Shown here in pieces: positions 57,194 to 64,000 of a DNA stretch of 64,000 bases. Below the pieces are notes generated by a model that did no database searches, was not told the origin of the DNA, and saw nothing but the letters and a program-made list of their open reading frames with translations. Positions within the stretch are counted from its first letter, which is position 1. Every line of letters starts with the position of its first letter. A program made the translations under genes and the position numbers. This stretch comes from Flectonema sp. DT1601 (Eukaryota; Euglenozoa; Diplonemea; Diplonemida; Diplonemidae). The DNA lies in the NCBI GenBank assembly GCA_964019425.1, contig OZ025839.1:310001-374000 (forward strand), read 5' to 3'.

Positions 57194-57395
57194 ACCTGTT
57201 TGGTCCTGCCAGTAGTCATATGCTTGTTTCAAGGATTAAGCCATGCAAGTCTCAGAGTAAATTGAATCACATTGGGTCTGCAGACGGCTCATTAAATCAG
57301 CCATAATCTACGCGGGGAAAATGCCTTACGGAGTTCAGTTGGATAACAATGGTAACTCCATTGGTAATGCAAGCATTCGATTTTGTGGACGGATT
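57194..57395 (+). pseudogene. Truncated 18S rRNA gene, 5' ~200 nt
   Basis: Begins with a variant of the universal start (ACCTGTTTGGTCCTGCC in place of ACCTGGTTGATCCTGCC), then AGTAGTCATATGCTTG, TTTCAAGGATTAAGCC, GGCTCATTAAATCAG and TTGGATAACAATGGTAA, the ordered conserved blocks of the SSU 5' domain. Similarity fades after TAATGCAAGC (57374) and the rest of the gene is absent. An A run (about 57511-57530) lies ~115 bp downstream. This is a fragment, not a functional rRNA gene. It is a useful taxonomic marker: TTTCAAGGA suggests Euglenozoa. Confidence 0.88.
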
Positions 57396-57672
57396 CCAGT
57401 TTATTGCGTGCTAATCTTGATTTATTTATCGAAGTCCCCCAGATATATCATTTCGTATCGTATTAAGTCCCTTTTTTTGTTTTGTTTTTGTTGTTCTCTT
57501 CGTTTATTTGTAAAAAAAAAAAAAAAAAAAGGCGGCAAGGGACCCCTTTCTTTCTCATGGTATTCAGGTGTCTGTTGTGATGGAATTTTAATTTATTTCT
57601 TTTTTTTTAAAAAAACAGCTACAGACAAAAGGTGAAATATGATTATCTAAACTAGTCATCAGTTTGTTACTA
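57396..57672. other. Intergenic region between rRNA fragment and next gene
   Basis: A/T-rich with an A run (57511-57530) and a pyrimidine-rich stretch. The acceptor-like AAAACAG ends at 57618. A 104-codon frame (57321-57635) starts inside the 18S fragment and is not a gene. Confidence 0.5.
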
Positions 57673-58617
57673 ATGTCTGGATACACTTGCGGTGATGGGA
57701 AGTCAGCAACACAATGCGAAGAAGGTGAGATACAATCCCAAACATCGTACGCTAACATTTCAGAATGTTGCAAAGGATGTGGACAGATCCCTGCATGTGG
57801 TTGGTTCGTCTTCGATACAGCAAACGGTGAGTGCACGCTTCACAGCAATTGTACTAAAATAGCAGGCAACAACAGTAAGAGTGTGTACACACTGAATAGA
57901 TCATCAGGTTCAAGTGATGGTTCGTTAAGTGGTATGTGGATAGCAATAATTGTAATCTCTGTTGTTTTAATTATCGTTATTGGTATCGTTTCATATTGGA
58001 AACGATTTTGGATTAAACAACTACTATGTAATCAACACAACGTGAGTCCTCGTGGTAAACAGAACCGCAATGGACCCAGTGATACAGAAGATGAGGATGG
58101 AGATTACGAAATGAAGAATAAACCATATGATAATTGTAGTACACCTACTCCACCAGCTCTGAGAGCATTACCGTCTCAGTCACCACCTGATGCTTTTGTT
58201 AGTCAGGAATATAGAGAATGGGATTTATTCAATAAGGGGCTAGAAGACAGTCGGTGTGGTAATATCTACGAAGCGTCTCTCAAATTCAATGAGGCACGAG
58301 GTGCTGCTCCTGATGACCAACTTGGTGAAACAGTTGCTTTATCAAAAGCACTTCAGTTCGGATACTCAGTCTCTGTAAGTAAATCTCTCTTAGAATCGCA
58401 ACGAATTCAACATTTCCGCCAACAGAGTGGATGGCCTTCCGATTGGGGATATGCATCGTACGGTGTTAATTATGATCATGAGAAACTTCCTAAGAATAAT
58501 TATTATTCTCCGATTCCATCACCAAATGTGACGGCGGATAACTTCACAGAAGATTCAAATAACGGAGACATGGAAGCATTGGATGAATCTTCGGTATTCG
58601 TTGATAGCGTTTGTTAA
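57673..58617 (+). CDS. Single-pass membrane protein with Cys-rich PAN/apple-like ectodomain
   Basis: 314 residues from ATG 57673. Cys at 6, 15, 32, 33, 36, 42, 54 and 60 with CGWFVFDTANGECTLHSNC resemble a PAN/apple-type adhesion module. A transmembrane helix is at 88-109, followed by a basic stop-transfer and a ~200-residue cytoplasmic tail that is acidic, then Pro-rich, with a helical NIYEASLKFNEARG (TPR-like) segment. No signal peptide precedes the Cys-rich part, odd for a disulfide-rich ectodomain. The true start may be upstream in a separate exon, or the 5' end may have been lost when the rDNA fragment arrived. Ligand unknown. Confidence 0.65.
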   Translation: MSGYTCGDGKSATQCEEGEIQSQTSYANISECCKGCGQIPACGWFVFDTANGECTLHSNCTKIAGNNSKSVYTLNRSSGSSDGSLSGMWIAIIVISVVLIIVIGIVSYWKRFWIKQLLCNQHNVSPRGKQNRNGPSDTEDEDGDYEMKNKPYDNCSTPTPPALRALPSQSPPDAFVSQEYREWDLFNKGLEDSRCGNIYEASLKFNEARGAAPDDQLGETVALSKALQFGYSVSVSKSLLESQRIQHFRQQSGWPSDWGYASYGVNYDHEKLPKNNYYSPIPSPNVTADNFTEDSNNGDMEALDESSVFVDSVC

Positions 58618-58773
58618 TCTTTTCTAAAGTTCTTGTATTGGTGAAAATCTGAGTTCGATTTGGCCTATTGTTCTCTTTTCTTGTTTTCGAAAAAAAAAAA
58701 AAATAGAAATGGTGAGACCTCTTTTCGGGGGGAGATCATCCAAAGTCCTCTAGTTTTATGTTATGTCAAAGTT

Positions 58774-58809
<36 letters not shown>

Positions 58810-59340
58810 TGTTTTTTTTATTGTTTCTGTTTGTCTATAATAAATATTTTTTTGTTTGTCATAACCCTCCTCAGAGGGGAGGGAATATATATATTTCATA
58901 TTTATTTTATTGTAGCATATCCTATACTATACTAACCCAGTTTTAAGTGAATTTTTATCATAACTTTCTCTTTATGATAAAAGCATCAGATGTGTTCATT
59001 TTGTGTGTAAGCAACTCTTCAGAGTTACTGCGTCGAATGTTTGTTTTAATTTAGTTGTAGTCATTAGTAGTTCTGTCCTCCTTCTCCATGTAGTTTTCTT
59101 GTTCTCGTAACTCGAATAATGCAGTGATTATCTTTGTAGACTATTGATATTGATTGTTGTTGTGAAGGTGCTTGTGTGACAGACATTTTTCATTTTTTTT
59201 TTTTTTTTTTTTTTTTGTTGTTGTTTCGTTCTTGACAAGTTTAGCAAAGCAGTTTTATGGAAAATGTTTTGTGTGTTATTTTCTTACTTACAGTCAACAA
59301 TCAGGTTTACGAAAAAAAAAAATAAAAAAAATCCAATCGA
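58618..59340. repeat. Intergenic region carrying duplicated UTR block A
   Basis: 58895-59126 is duplicated downstream of the PhyH gene at 60142-60300, with a ~65-bp difference in the middle. Both contain TTATCATAACTTTCTCTTTATGATAA-type sequence (an ATCATAA...TTATGAT hairpin). Other contents are T runs (58774-58804, 59193-59215). Acceptor candidates are at 59293 and 59304. No gene seen. Confidence 0.7.
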
Positions 59341-60126
59341 ATGTCAGAACTGGACGCTGCTATAGATTCCTTTAATAATAATGGCTATTGTGTTTTTAAT
59401 GGTCTCCTTCAAGGAAGCACCCTCAACGAACTCATGCAGATAGTTGATTCAGAAATAATAAACAGAGAAAAAACCTCTGATGACCCAAACCACTGGAACA
59501 GTCAAGGCTTTTTATATTCAGATACTGTTGGAGGGAAATTATTTAAAGTACAAGCAGTAGCGAAGTACGTTCCAAAGGTGTTGGACGTTCTCTGTAAAAA
59601 TGAACAAATCCTCTCAAAGGTTCGCCACATATATAACTGTAGAAAAGATGGAAACGGAGTGCCTTCAGAACTTGACTGTTTTGGAACTAAATTCTTCCCG
59701 ATGTGGCCAAAAGTTGGAAAAACTGTTAGTTGGCATCAGGATTCTCATTTTTTTGGATCGAAAAACGCACCTGGAATTGTAACTGCCGCCGTATACCTCC
59801 AGGACACGGACAGAGAAAATGGCTGTTTTAGACTCGTTCCTAAGTCTCATCTCAGCGGACAACATCCTCATGTACCTGGAGAAGGAGAGTGGGCTGAAGG
59901 AGAATGGATGACTGTTGACGAGACCACTGCTATCGATGTACCCTGCAAGGCTGGTTCAGTTGTACTATTTGATGCAAAACTAGTTCATGCTGCTTACCCA
60001 AATAAATCTCCTGATAGAAGTCGATATTCATTCTTCTTTCACTACGTTCCAAGATCCCTTCAATTCGGTTGGGCTGGAGTGGACTACTCTTCCGGTAAGT
60101 ACGACGATCGTCATGAAATCTACTAA
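59341..60126 (+). CDS. Phytanoyl-CoA dioxygenase (PhyH) family protein
   Basis: 261 residues, a complete Fe(II)/2-oxoglutarate oxygenase domain. The metal site is H132 and D134 in WHQDSHFF plus H216 in LVHAAYPN; R226 or R228 (DRSRYSF) would bind 2-oxoglutarate. All catalytic residues are therefore present. It lacks a PTS1 C-terminus (ends HEIY) and an obvious N-terminal PTS2, so it may not be the peroxisomal phytanoyl-CoA enzyme but one of the many PhyH relatives hydroxylating other small molecules. A partial duplicate of its last ~31 codons lies 190 bp downstream. Start is the first ATG after the acceptor region. Confidence 0.85.
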   Translation: MSELDAAIDSFNNNGYCVFNGLLQGSTLNELMQIVDSEIINREKTSDDPNHWNSQGFLYSDTVGGKLFKVQAVAKYVPKVLDVLCKNEQILSKVRHIYNCRKDGNGVPSELDCFGTKFFPMWPKVGKTVSWHQDSHFFGSKNAPGIVTAAVYLQDTDRENGCFRLVPKSHLSGQHPHVPGEGEWAEGEWMTVDETTAIDVPCKAGSVVLFDAKLVHAAYPNKSPDRSRYSFFFHYVPRSLQFGWAGVDYSSGKYDDRHEIY

Positions 60127-60141
60127 CTTACTCCAGGGAAG

Positions 60142-60300
60142 TTCATATTTATTTTATTGTAGCATATCCTATACTATACTAACCCAGTTTTAAGTGAATT
60201 TCTATCATAACTTTCTCTTTATGATAAAAGCATCAGATTAGCAGTTCTGTCCTCCTTCACTCACTAGTTTCTTGTACTTGTAATTCGATTATGCAATGTG
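60142..60300. repeat. Duplicated UTR block B
   Basis: Copy of 58895-59126, nearly identical over its first ~95 bp, then missing about 65 bp, then matching again (AGTTCTGTCCTCCTTC). Together with the PhyH fragment that follows, it shows that the interval from block A through the PhyH gene was once duplicated in tandem. Confidence 0.85.
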
Positions 60301-60317
60301 TAGCTTTATATGATATT

Positions 60318-60412
60318 CGTCTTTCACTACGTTCGAAGATCACTCCGATTCAGTTGGGTCGGAGTGGATTACTTTTCTGAAAAGTACGACAATGATCATG
60401 AAATCTAACTTA
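60318..60412 (+). pseudogene. 3' remnant of a duplicated PhyH gene
   Basis: Encodes FHYVRRSLRFSWVGVDYF...DNDHEI and a stop in one frame, matching residues 233-260 of the PhyH protein (FHYVPRSLQFGWAGVDYS...DDRHEI). The frame is still open, but the rest of the gene copy is missing; block B sits directly upstream of it. Presumably the body was deleted after a tandem duplication. It has no start codon and is not expected to make protein; it may lie in the PhyH 3' UTR. Confidence 0.85.
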
Positions 60413-60509
60413 CCCATTCTACCATTGTCGTGGACTATCTATTAGAAATGTTTGAGATATTTCCGTCAAATGAATAATAAATATTTTATCCACCCAACAG
60501 ATTAATTAA
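60413..60509. promoter_or_regulatory. Leader of ARM gene with inferred acceptor
   Basis: ATCCACCCAACAG ends at 60500, 9 nt before the ATG at 60510. The pyrimidine content is modest. Confidence 0.45.
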
Positions 60510-62060
60510 ATGTATTCCGGATCGCGGTACGGAGGAGATGATGAGACGGTCACAAGAAGACGAAAGAAATTAGCGCAGCAACAACAATCCTGGGGAACGG
60601 CTGACAAGACTGCGGAACTGATGGAAGTTTTGGGTGAGGATTATTATCATGCGACGGGTGATCAGCATTCAGATTTAGAATTGTCGATGTTACATCAGAC
60701 TATGAAGACACCTGGTGCTGACTTGGGACCAAATGGAGATGAACGACCTTCAGCAAGTCAGCTAATTCAGCTGTTGGGAAGCAGAGATGACAGAGCTGCT
60801 CTTTTCGCGTTAAAACAAATAATGAAGCGAATGGATTCTGGTGACTTTGATAAAGGCAACTTATCGCATGCAATTCCACCCCTTGTTAGGATTGCTTCAA
60901 GATCACCACCTGATCAGGATAAGAACATTCCTGAATTAGAATTAGCTGTTCGATTTGTTTTACATCAACTCTGCGTTGATGAAAGCTACGCCATCACAAT
61001 CAGTGATGTTGGTGGACCTTCTCCGTTGATATCATTAATTACAGCAACGTCAGAATCACCTGACTTTGAACAGTCTAACCAAACTATAATAACAAACATT
61101 TTAAATGCTATCTGGTTAGTAACATGTTACGAAGGGAATGGTGACTTAGCGAGTTATAACGAATCGCAAGGAGCTGTTCCGTCGATTCTTCGTTTGTTAT
61201 CTGCGTTGGTTGAAGACAGTAATACGTATCACAAACGATTGCATAGCAGTGCTGGTATCGTTCTTTCGAGGTTACCTACTGCAAGTGTTACAACTGCTGT
61301 GGACAGTTCTATTAGAATTCTGCTGCTGACTCTACAACGATTATCTCTTCTTCGTACATTTCGAGGAGGCATAACCGCAGCTGGTGGAATTGAATTTTGC
61401 ATTCCAGTCATGGGAAGCATATCAGATGTGTCTCACAGAGTACTTGCAGCAAGAATAATAAAAAACCTCATGATTGATAACAGCTTAGAATTCGTTGTAT
61501 TATCAGGTATTCAGTCTCTATGTCCACTTTTAGCTAGTCAGAATGACGAAGAGAAGAATGCAGCCGTTGAAGTAATGCTTCATGTTTATACCGTAAGAGG
61601 TGATTATGGTTCGTTGTCATCAGACTTTGTTTCATGTGGAGGACTTTCTCTGTGTAATAATTTACTTCAGTCGAATGATGAAAACATATCGAGAAATGGA
61701 TTAATTTTATTGTGTGAAACTTGCAAACATGCTCCTGAAGACTATTCGTATCTTCTGTCTCAAGAACCTGATTTAATTAATGGAATAGTTAGGCATATTA
61801 ACTCAACATCAACACACCATATAATCCAATGCTGCACGGCAATAATTTGGTATATCTCACACGTTGAGTCTCTTCACCAAACTCTTGTTAACACGTCTTT
61901 TATACATAATTTACGAAGGTTGAGTAAACATCCAAATTCTTCAATTTCTGGAAATGCTTTGGGAACGTTAAAACGACTTGACTGGTTTGATGGACTTGAA
62001 GAAGACGAGAATCTGTTTTCTGCTGTTGATAGAGCTCATGTCATTCAATGGGCGAAGTAA
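60510..62060 (+). CDS. Armadillo-repeat protein, importin-alpha-like
   Basis: 516 residues built almost wholly of helical repeats from about 80 to 490. Typical ARM signatures recur, such as GGPSPLISLI, NILNAIWLVTCY, GAVPSILRLL, GGIEFCIPVM, VLSGIQSLCPLL and NALGTLKRL. The N-terminus contains a basic RRRKK after a short acidic/Gly segment, which could act like an importin-beta-binding region but is shorter than usual. Classical importin-alpha Trp/Asn arrays are only partly visible (NAIWLV, AIIWYIS), so cargo binding is uncertain; a divergent importin alpha or another ARM adaptor are both possible. Confidence 0.7.
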   Translation: MYSGSRYGGDDETVTRRRKKLAQQQQSWGTADKTAELMEVLGEDYYHATGDQHSDLELSMLHQTMKTPGADLGPNGDERPSASQLIQLLGSRDDRAALFALKQIMKRMDSGDFDKGNLSHAIPPLVRIASRSPPDQDKNIPELELAVRFVLHQLCVDESYAITISDVGGPSPLISLITATSESPDFEQSNQTIITNILNAIWLVTCYEGNGDLASYNESQGAVPSILRLLSALVEDSNTYHKRLHSSAGIVLSRLPTASVTTAVDSSIRILLLTLQRLSLLRTFRGGITAAGGIEFCIPVMGSISDVSHRVLAARIIKNLMIDNSLEFVVLSGIQSLCPLLASQNDEEKNAAVEVMLHVYTVRGDYGSLSSDFVSCGGLSLCNNLLQSNDENISRNGLILLCETCKHAPEDYSYLLSQEPDLINGIVRHINSTSTHHIIQCCTAIIWYISHVESLHQTLVNTSFIHNLRRLSKHPNSSISGNALGTLKRLDWFDGLEEDENLFSAVDRAHVIQWAK

Positions 62061-62409
62061 ATTGCTATTAGCTTCACGTCCCGATAAAAAAAAACAATAA
62101 AAAAAAAAAGAACAATTTTTGTTCATATTAGAAGTGTTAGACTGTTATTTCTTTTTTATTACTATTTATTTTTTCTAATCGACTCGATTTATTTTTTTTA
62201 TTGGTTTCTCTGCTACTTAGCAGGTTATTATTTTATCTATTTTTTTTTTAAGCAACACAAATGACTCGAGGGGGGGGGTCGGTCACAATATACTGCTGCA
62301 TTGGATATAATTGAGGCTTTGTAGTCTGTTTTGTAGAATTTTAGTTTTTTTTCCTCTTTTCTTGATAGGAAAACTTTTACACAAAAAAAAACCAAAAAAA
62401 AAAAAAAAA
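62061..62409. other. Intergenic region, no gene seen
   Basis: T- and A-rich with a G run (62269-62278). The pyrimidine tract 62345-62362 ends in TTGATAG at 62368, the likely acceptor. The 5' UTR then contains long A runs up to the ATG. Confidence 0.5.
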
Positions 62410-63411
62410 ATGAAAATGATGAAATATAAATACACATCGACGGGGATAGCTAAAAGATTATCTCGTCAACTACGAACTCAGAACGGTGTGACGGTGGAAC
62501 AGATTGCAGCTAAAATGAGAGATGACGGTAATTTTGCTAGAGAAGTAGGAGCGAAGCTAGGAACTGGAACCCTAGAAAAGATGGTTGATGCCAGTCAGAC
62601 AACAGTATCAGAAAGTGTTCCAAGACCAACAGGAGCTCAGCTAAGAGCAACGTGTTTAAGAGCAGCCATTCCTTTTATCGGTTTTGGATTATTTGATAAT
62701 ATGGTGATGCTTACTGTCGGTGATCTGATTGATGCAACATTCGGAGTTACGATGGGATTCTCAACCATGGCTGCTGCAGGTCTTGGTCAATGTTGTTCTG
62801 ATGCAACTGGAATAACACTTCAAGGATTTATTGAACGATTCAGTGATAAAATAGGCCTTCCTAATGCCAACCTAACCTTCGAACAAGAACGATTATCTAT
62901 TGTGAAGACTTGGGTTCAATTAGCGAGAACAATAGGAATCGTGTTCGGATGTTTAATTGGAATGTTTCCGTTACTCTTTCTAAACACTAACAGACGAAAT
63001 ATCGTTGATAAAGTAACTGATTCATTAACACCTGATCAACGTACTAAATTCGAGTCTGTCTTACAACTTCGATCCTTTGAAGAAGGAGATCGACTACTTA
63101 CCCATGGCAGTACTGGTGAATGTATGTATGTTATTCTACACGGGGAAGTAGAAATAGTCGGTCGTGACAACAAAGGGAATCCATTGACAGTCTGCAACAT
63201 GGGTCCTGGCTGCATCGTTGGTGAATTAGAAATAGTGAACGAACATCCCTGCGTGGCTGATGTGATAGCCATTGAACCAGTAAAGACACACATGATTACA
63301 AAACAAGATTTTCTTGATATAGTTGGAAAGGATATCTCTGCTGACATATTCCGCGACAACGTAAAAAATAGCGCACAATACGTGTGGTACAGAATGAAGA
63401 TGGAAAAGTAA
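62410..63411 (+). CDS. TMEM65: TMEM65 domain fused to cyclic-nucleotide-binding domain
   Basis: 333 residues. The N-terminus (KYKYTSTGIAKRLSRQLRTQ) is basic and amphipathic, like a mitochondrial targeting sequence. Residues 80-192 are a TMEM65 domain: IGFGLFDNMVMLTVGDLID, GVTMGFSTMAAAGLGQ, and after a loop a last helix ending GCLIGMFPLLFLN. TMEM65 is a mitochondrial inner-membrane protein tied to sodium-dependent calcium efflux in animals. Residues 205-310 are a CNB domain with the phosphate cassette at 271-285 (GELEIVNEHPCVADV); the Arg that normally holds the cyclic phosphate is Cys281, so the ligand may differ or be absent. Start taken at 62410; Met3 or Met4 are alternatives. The fusion lies in one uninterrupted frame. 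Confidence 0.88.
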   Translation: MKMMKYKYTSTGIAKRLSRQLRTQNGVTVEQIAAKMRDDGNFAREVGAKLGTGTLEKMVDASQTTVSESVPRPTGAQLRATCLRAAIPFIGFGLFDNMVMLTVGDLIDATFGVTMGFSTMAAAGLGQCCSDATGITLQGFIERFSDKIGLPNANLTFEQERLSIVKTWVQLARTIGIVFGCLIGMFPLLFLNTNRRNIVDKVTDSLTPDQRTKFESVLQLRSFEEGDRLLTHGSTGECMYVILHGEVEIVGRDNKGNPLTVCNMGPGCIVGELEIVNEHPCVADVIAIEPVKTHMITKQDFLDIVGKDISADIFRDNVKNSAQYVWYRMKMEK

Positions 63412-63743
63412 AACTACCACAGGGGAGTGTCTGCTGTTTTTGTAATATATCAAATGAAACTTGGAAAAAAAAAAAAAAAAAAAAGAAAATTCCTCTCATA
63501 TATGATTATCTCCTTCTGTCCTGCAAGGAATAGCATTTTCCTTAAACTCAACTCTTCTTCTTGTATTATTTTGATTTGTTAGTATTTTTCCCGTCCTCTC
63601 TTTTTCTTTTATTAACACTGCTGTCTTAAGTTCTTAAGTGGTAGCTTATTTCTATTCCAAAACAACCAAGGATGAGTATTTCTCTAATTATATTATTGTT
63701 TTTTTTTTTTTTTTTTTTTTTTTCAAGTATCTATTAAAAAAAT
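63412..63743. other. Intergenic region, no gene seen
   Basis: A run at 63464-63484, then a pyrimidine-rich stretch with a T run (63699-63723) and CAAG at 63724-63727, the likely acceptor of the final gene. Confidence 0.5.
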
Positions 63744-64000
63744 ATGAGAAGGGCTGTTTTAAACAGACTTCAAAGAGGGCAGGTGCTCACTGAAAGGTTG
63801 CAATGTGCCAAGCCAGTATCTGCTGTTTCCGCAATGAGAATGTCTACGGTTGCTAGACCAGCAGCAGGCAAGATGTCTTTTGTTTCTCAGAAGAGAAACT
63901 GTAGTGAACCGCGTAGGCAACCTAAAATTAGAAATGTGGGAGTGATTGCTCATGTCGATCACGGAAAGACAACTCTTGTAGACGCTCTCTTGCAACAGTC
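63744..64000 (+). CDS. TypA/BipA-type translational GTPase, N-terminal part (cut by window edge)
   Basis: 85 codons are visible. Residues 1-60 are rich in Arg/Ser/Ala and lack acidic residues apart from a few, fitting a mitochondrial (or other organelle) targeting peptide. Residues 61-85 read [25 protein letters not shown], the G1 region of elongation-factor GTPases; the [24 protein letters not shown] form is the one typical of TypA/BipA rather than EF-G or LepA. TypA assists ribosome assembly and stress translation. The rest lies beyond the window. Confidence 0.8.
   Translation, partial: MRRAVLNRLQRGQVLTERLQCAKPVSAVSAMRMSTVARPAAGKMSFVSQKRNCSEPRRQPKIRNVGVIAHVDHGKTTLVDALLQQ

Overview
The window looks like a chromosome segment of a free-living protist, most likely a euglenozoan outside the kinetoplastids (a diplonemid is my best guess). 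Three things support this. (1) Every convincing gene from 25.8 kb to the right edge is on the + strand, spaced a few hundred bases apart and almost without introns, as in a polycistronic transcription unit. (2) Nearly every gene starts just after a pyrimidine-rich tract and an AG, the layout of spliced-leader trans-splice acceptors. (3) A fragment of the 5' end of 18S rRNA at about 57.2 kb carries the TTGTTTCAAGGATTAAGCC form seen in Euglenozoa. No spliced-leader gene, tRNA or complete rRNA was found, so the placement is inference.

Layout. 1-23.3 kb is gene-free tandem repeat: two large arrays of a ~30-bp minisatellite (about 610-8690 and 11178-23288). Each is preceded by the same ~350-bp boundary module, and they are separated by about 15 copies of an A/T-rich hairpin repeat. 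A short zinc-finger coding fragment abuts the right end. 23.5-25.8 kb holds dispersed repeats and a foldback element with ~390-bp inverted arms. 25.8-40.1 kb carries a FCP1/Dullard-type phosphatase, a membrane methyltransferase/reductase-like protein, a TRAIP-like RING protein, a multicopper oxidase, an unknown protein, a 61-residue gene with a 79-nt cis-intron, a TMEM260-like O-mannosyltransferase, a TPGS1-like protein, a double B-box protein, a secreted EGF/glycosidase-like protein and a protein with a duplicated novel domain. 40.7-43.1 kb and 52.3-55.1 kb are two arrays of an essentially identical 902-bp unit in the same orientation. Between them lie MAEA (GID/CTLH ubiquitin ligase), a RING/PHD-like protein, a mini B-box protein, an unknown protein, a golgin-84-like protein and an MFS transporter. 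55.1-57.6 kb holds repeat debris and the 18S fragment. 57.6-64 kb carries a PAN-like membrane protein, a phytanoyl-CoA dioxygenase with a partial tandem duplicate, an armadillo protein, a TMEM65 protein fused to a cyclic-nucleotide-binding domain, and the start of a probably mitochondrial TypA/BipA GTPase cut by the window edge.

The genes do not form one pathway, as expected for a constitutively transcribed euglenozoan cluster. Recurrent themes are ubiquitin/zinc-finger proteins, Golgi and glycosylation functions, and mitochondrial proteins. The most unusual items are the TMEM65-CNB fusion, the paired 902-bp arrays bracketing a six-gene cassette, the composite satellite region, the PhyH duplication remnant and the intron-bearing micro-gene.
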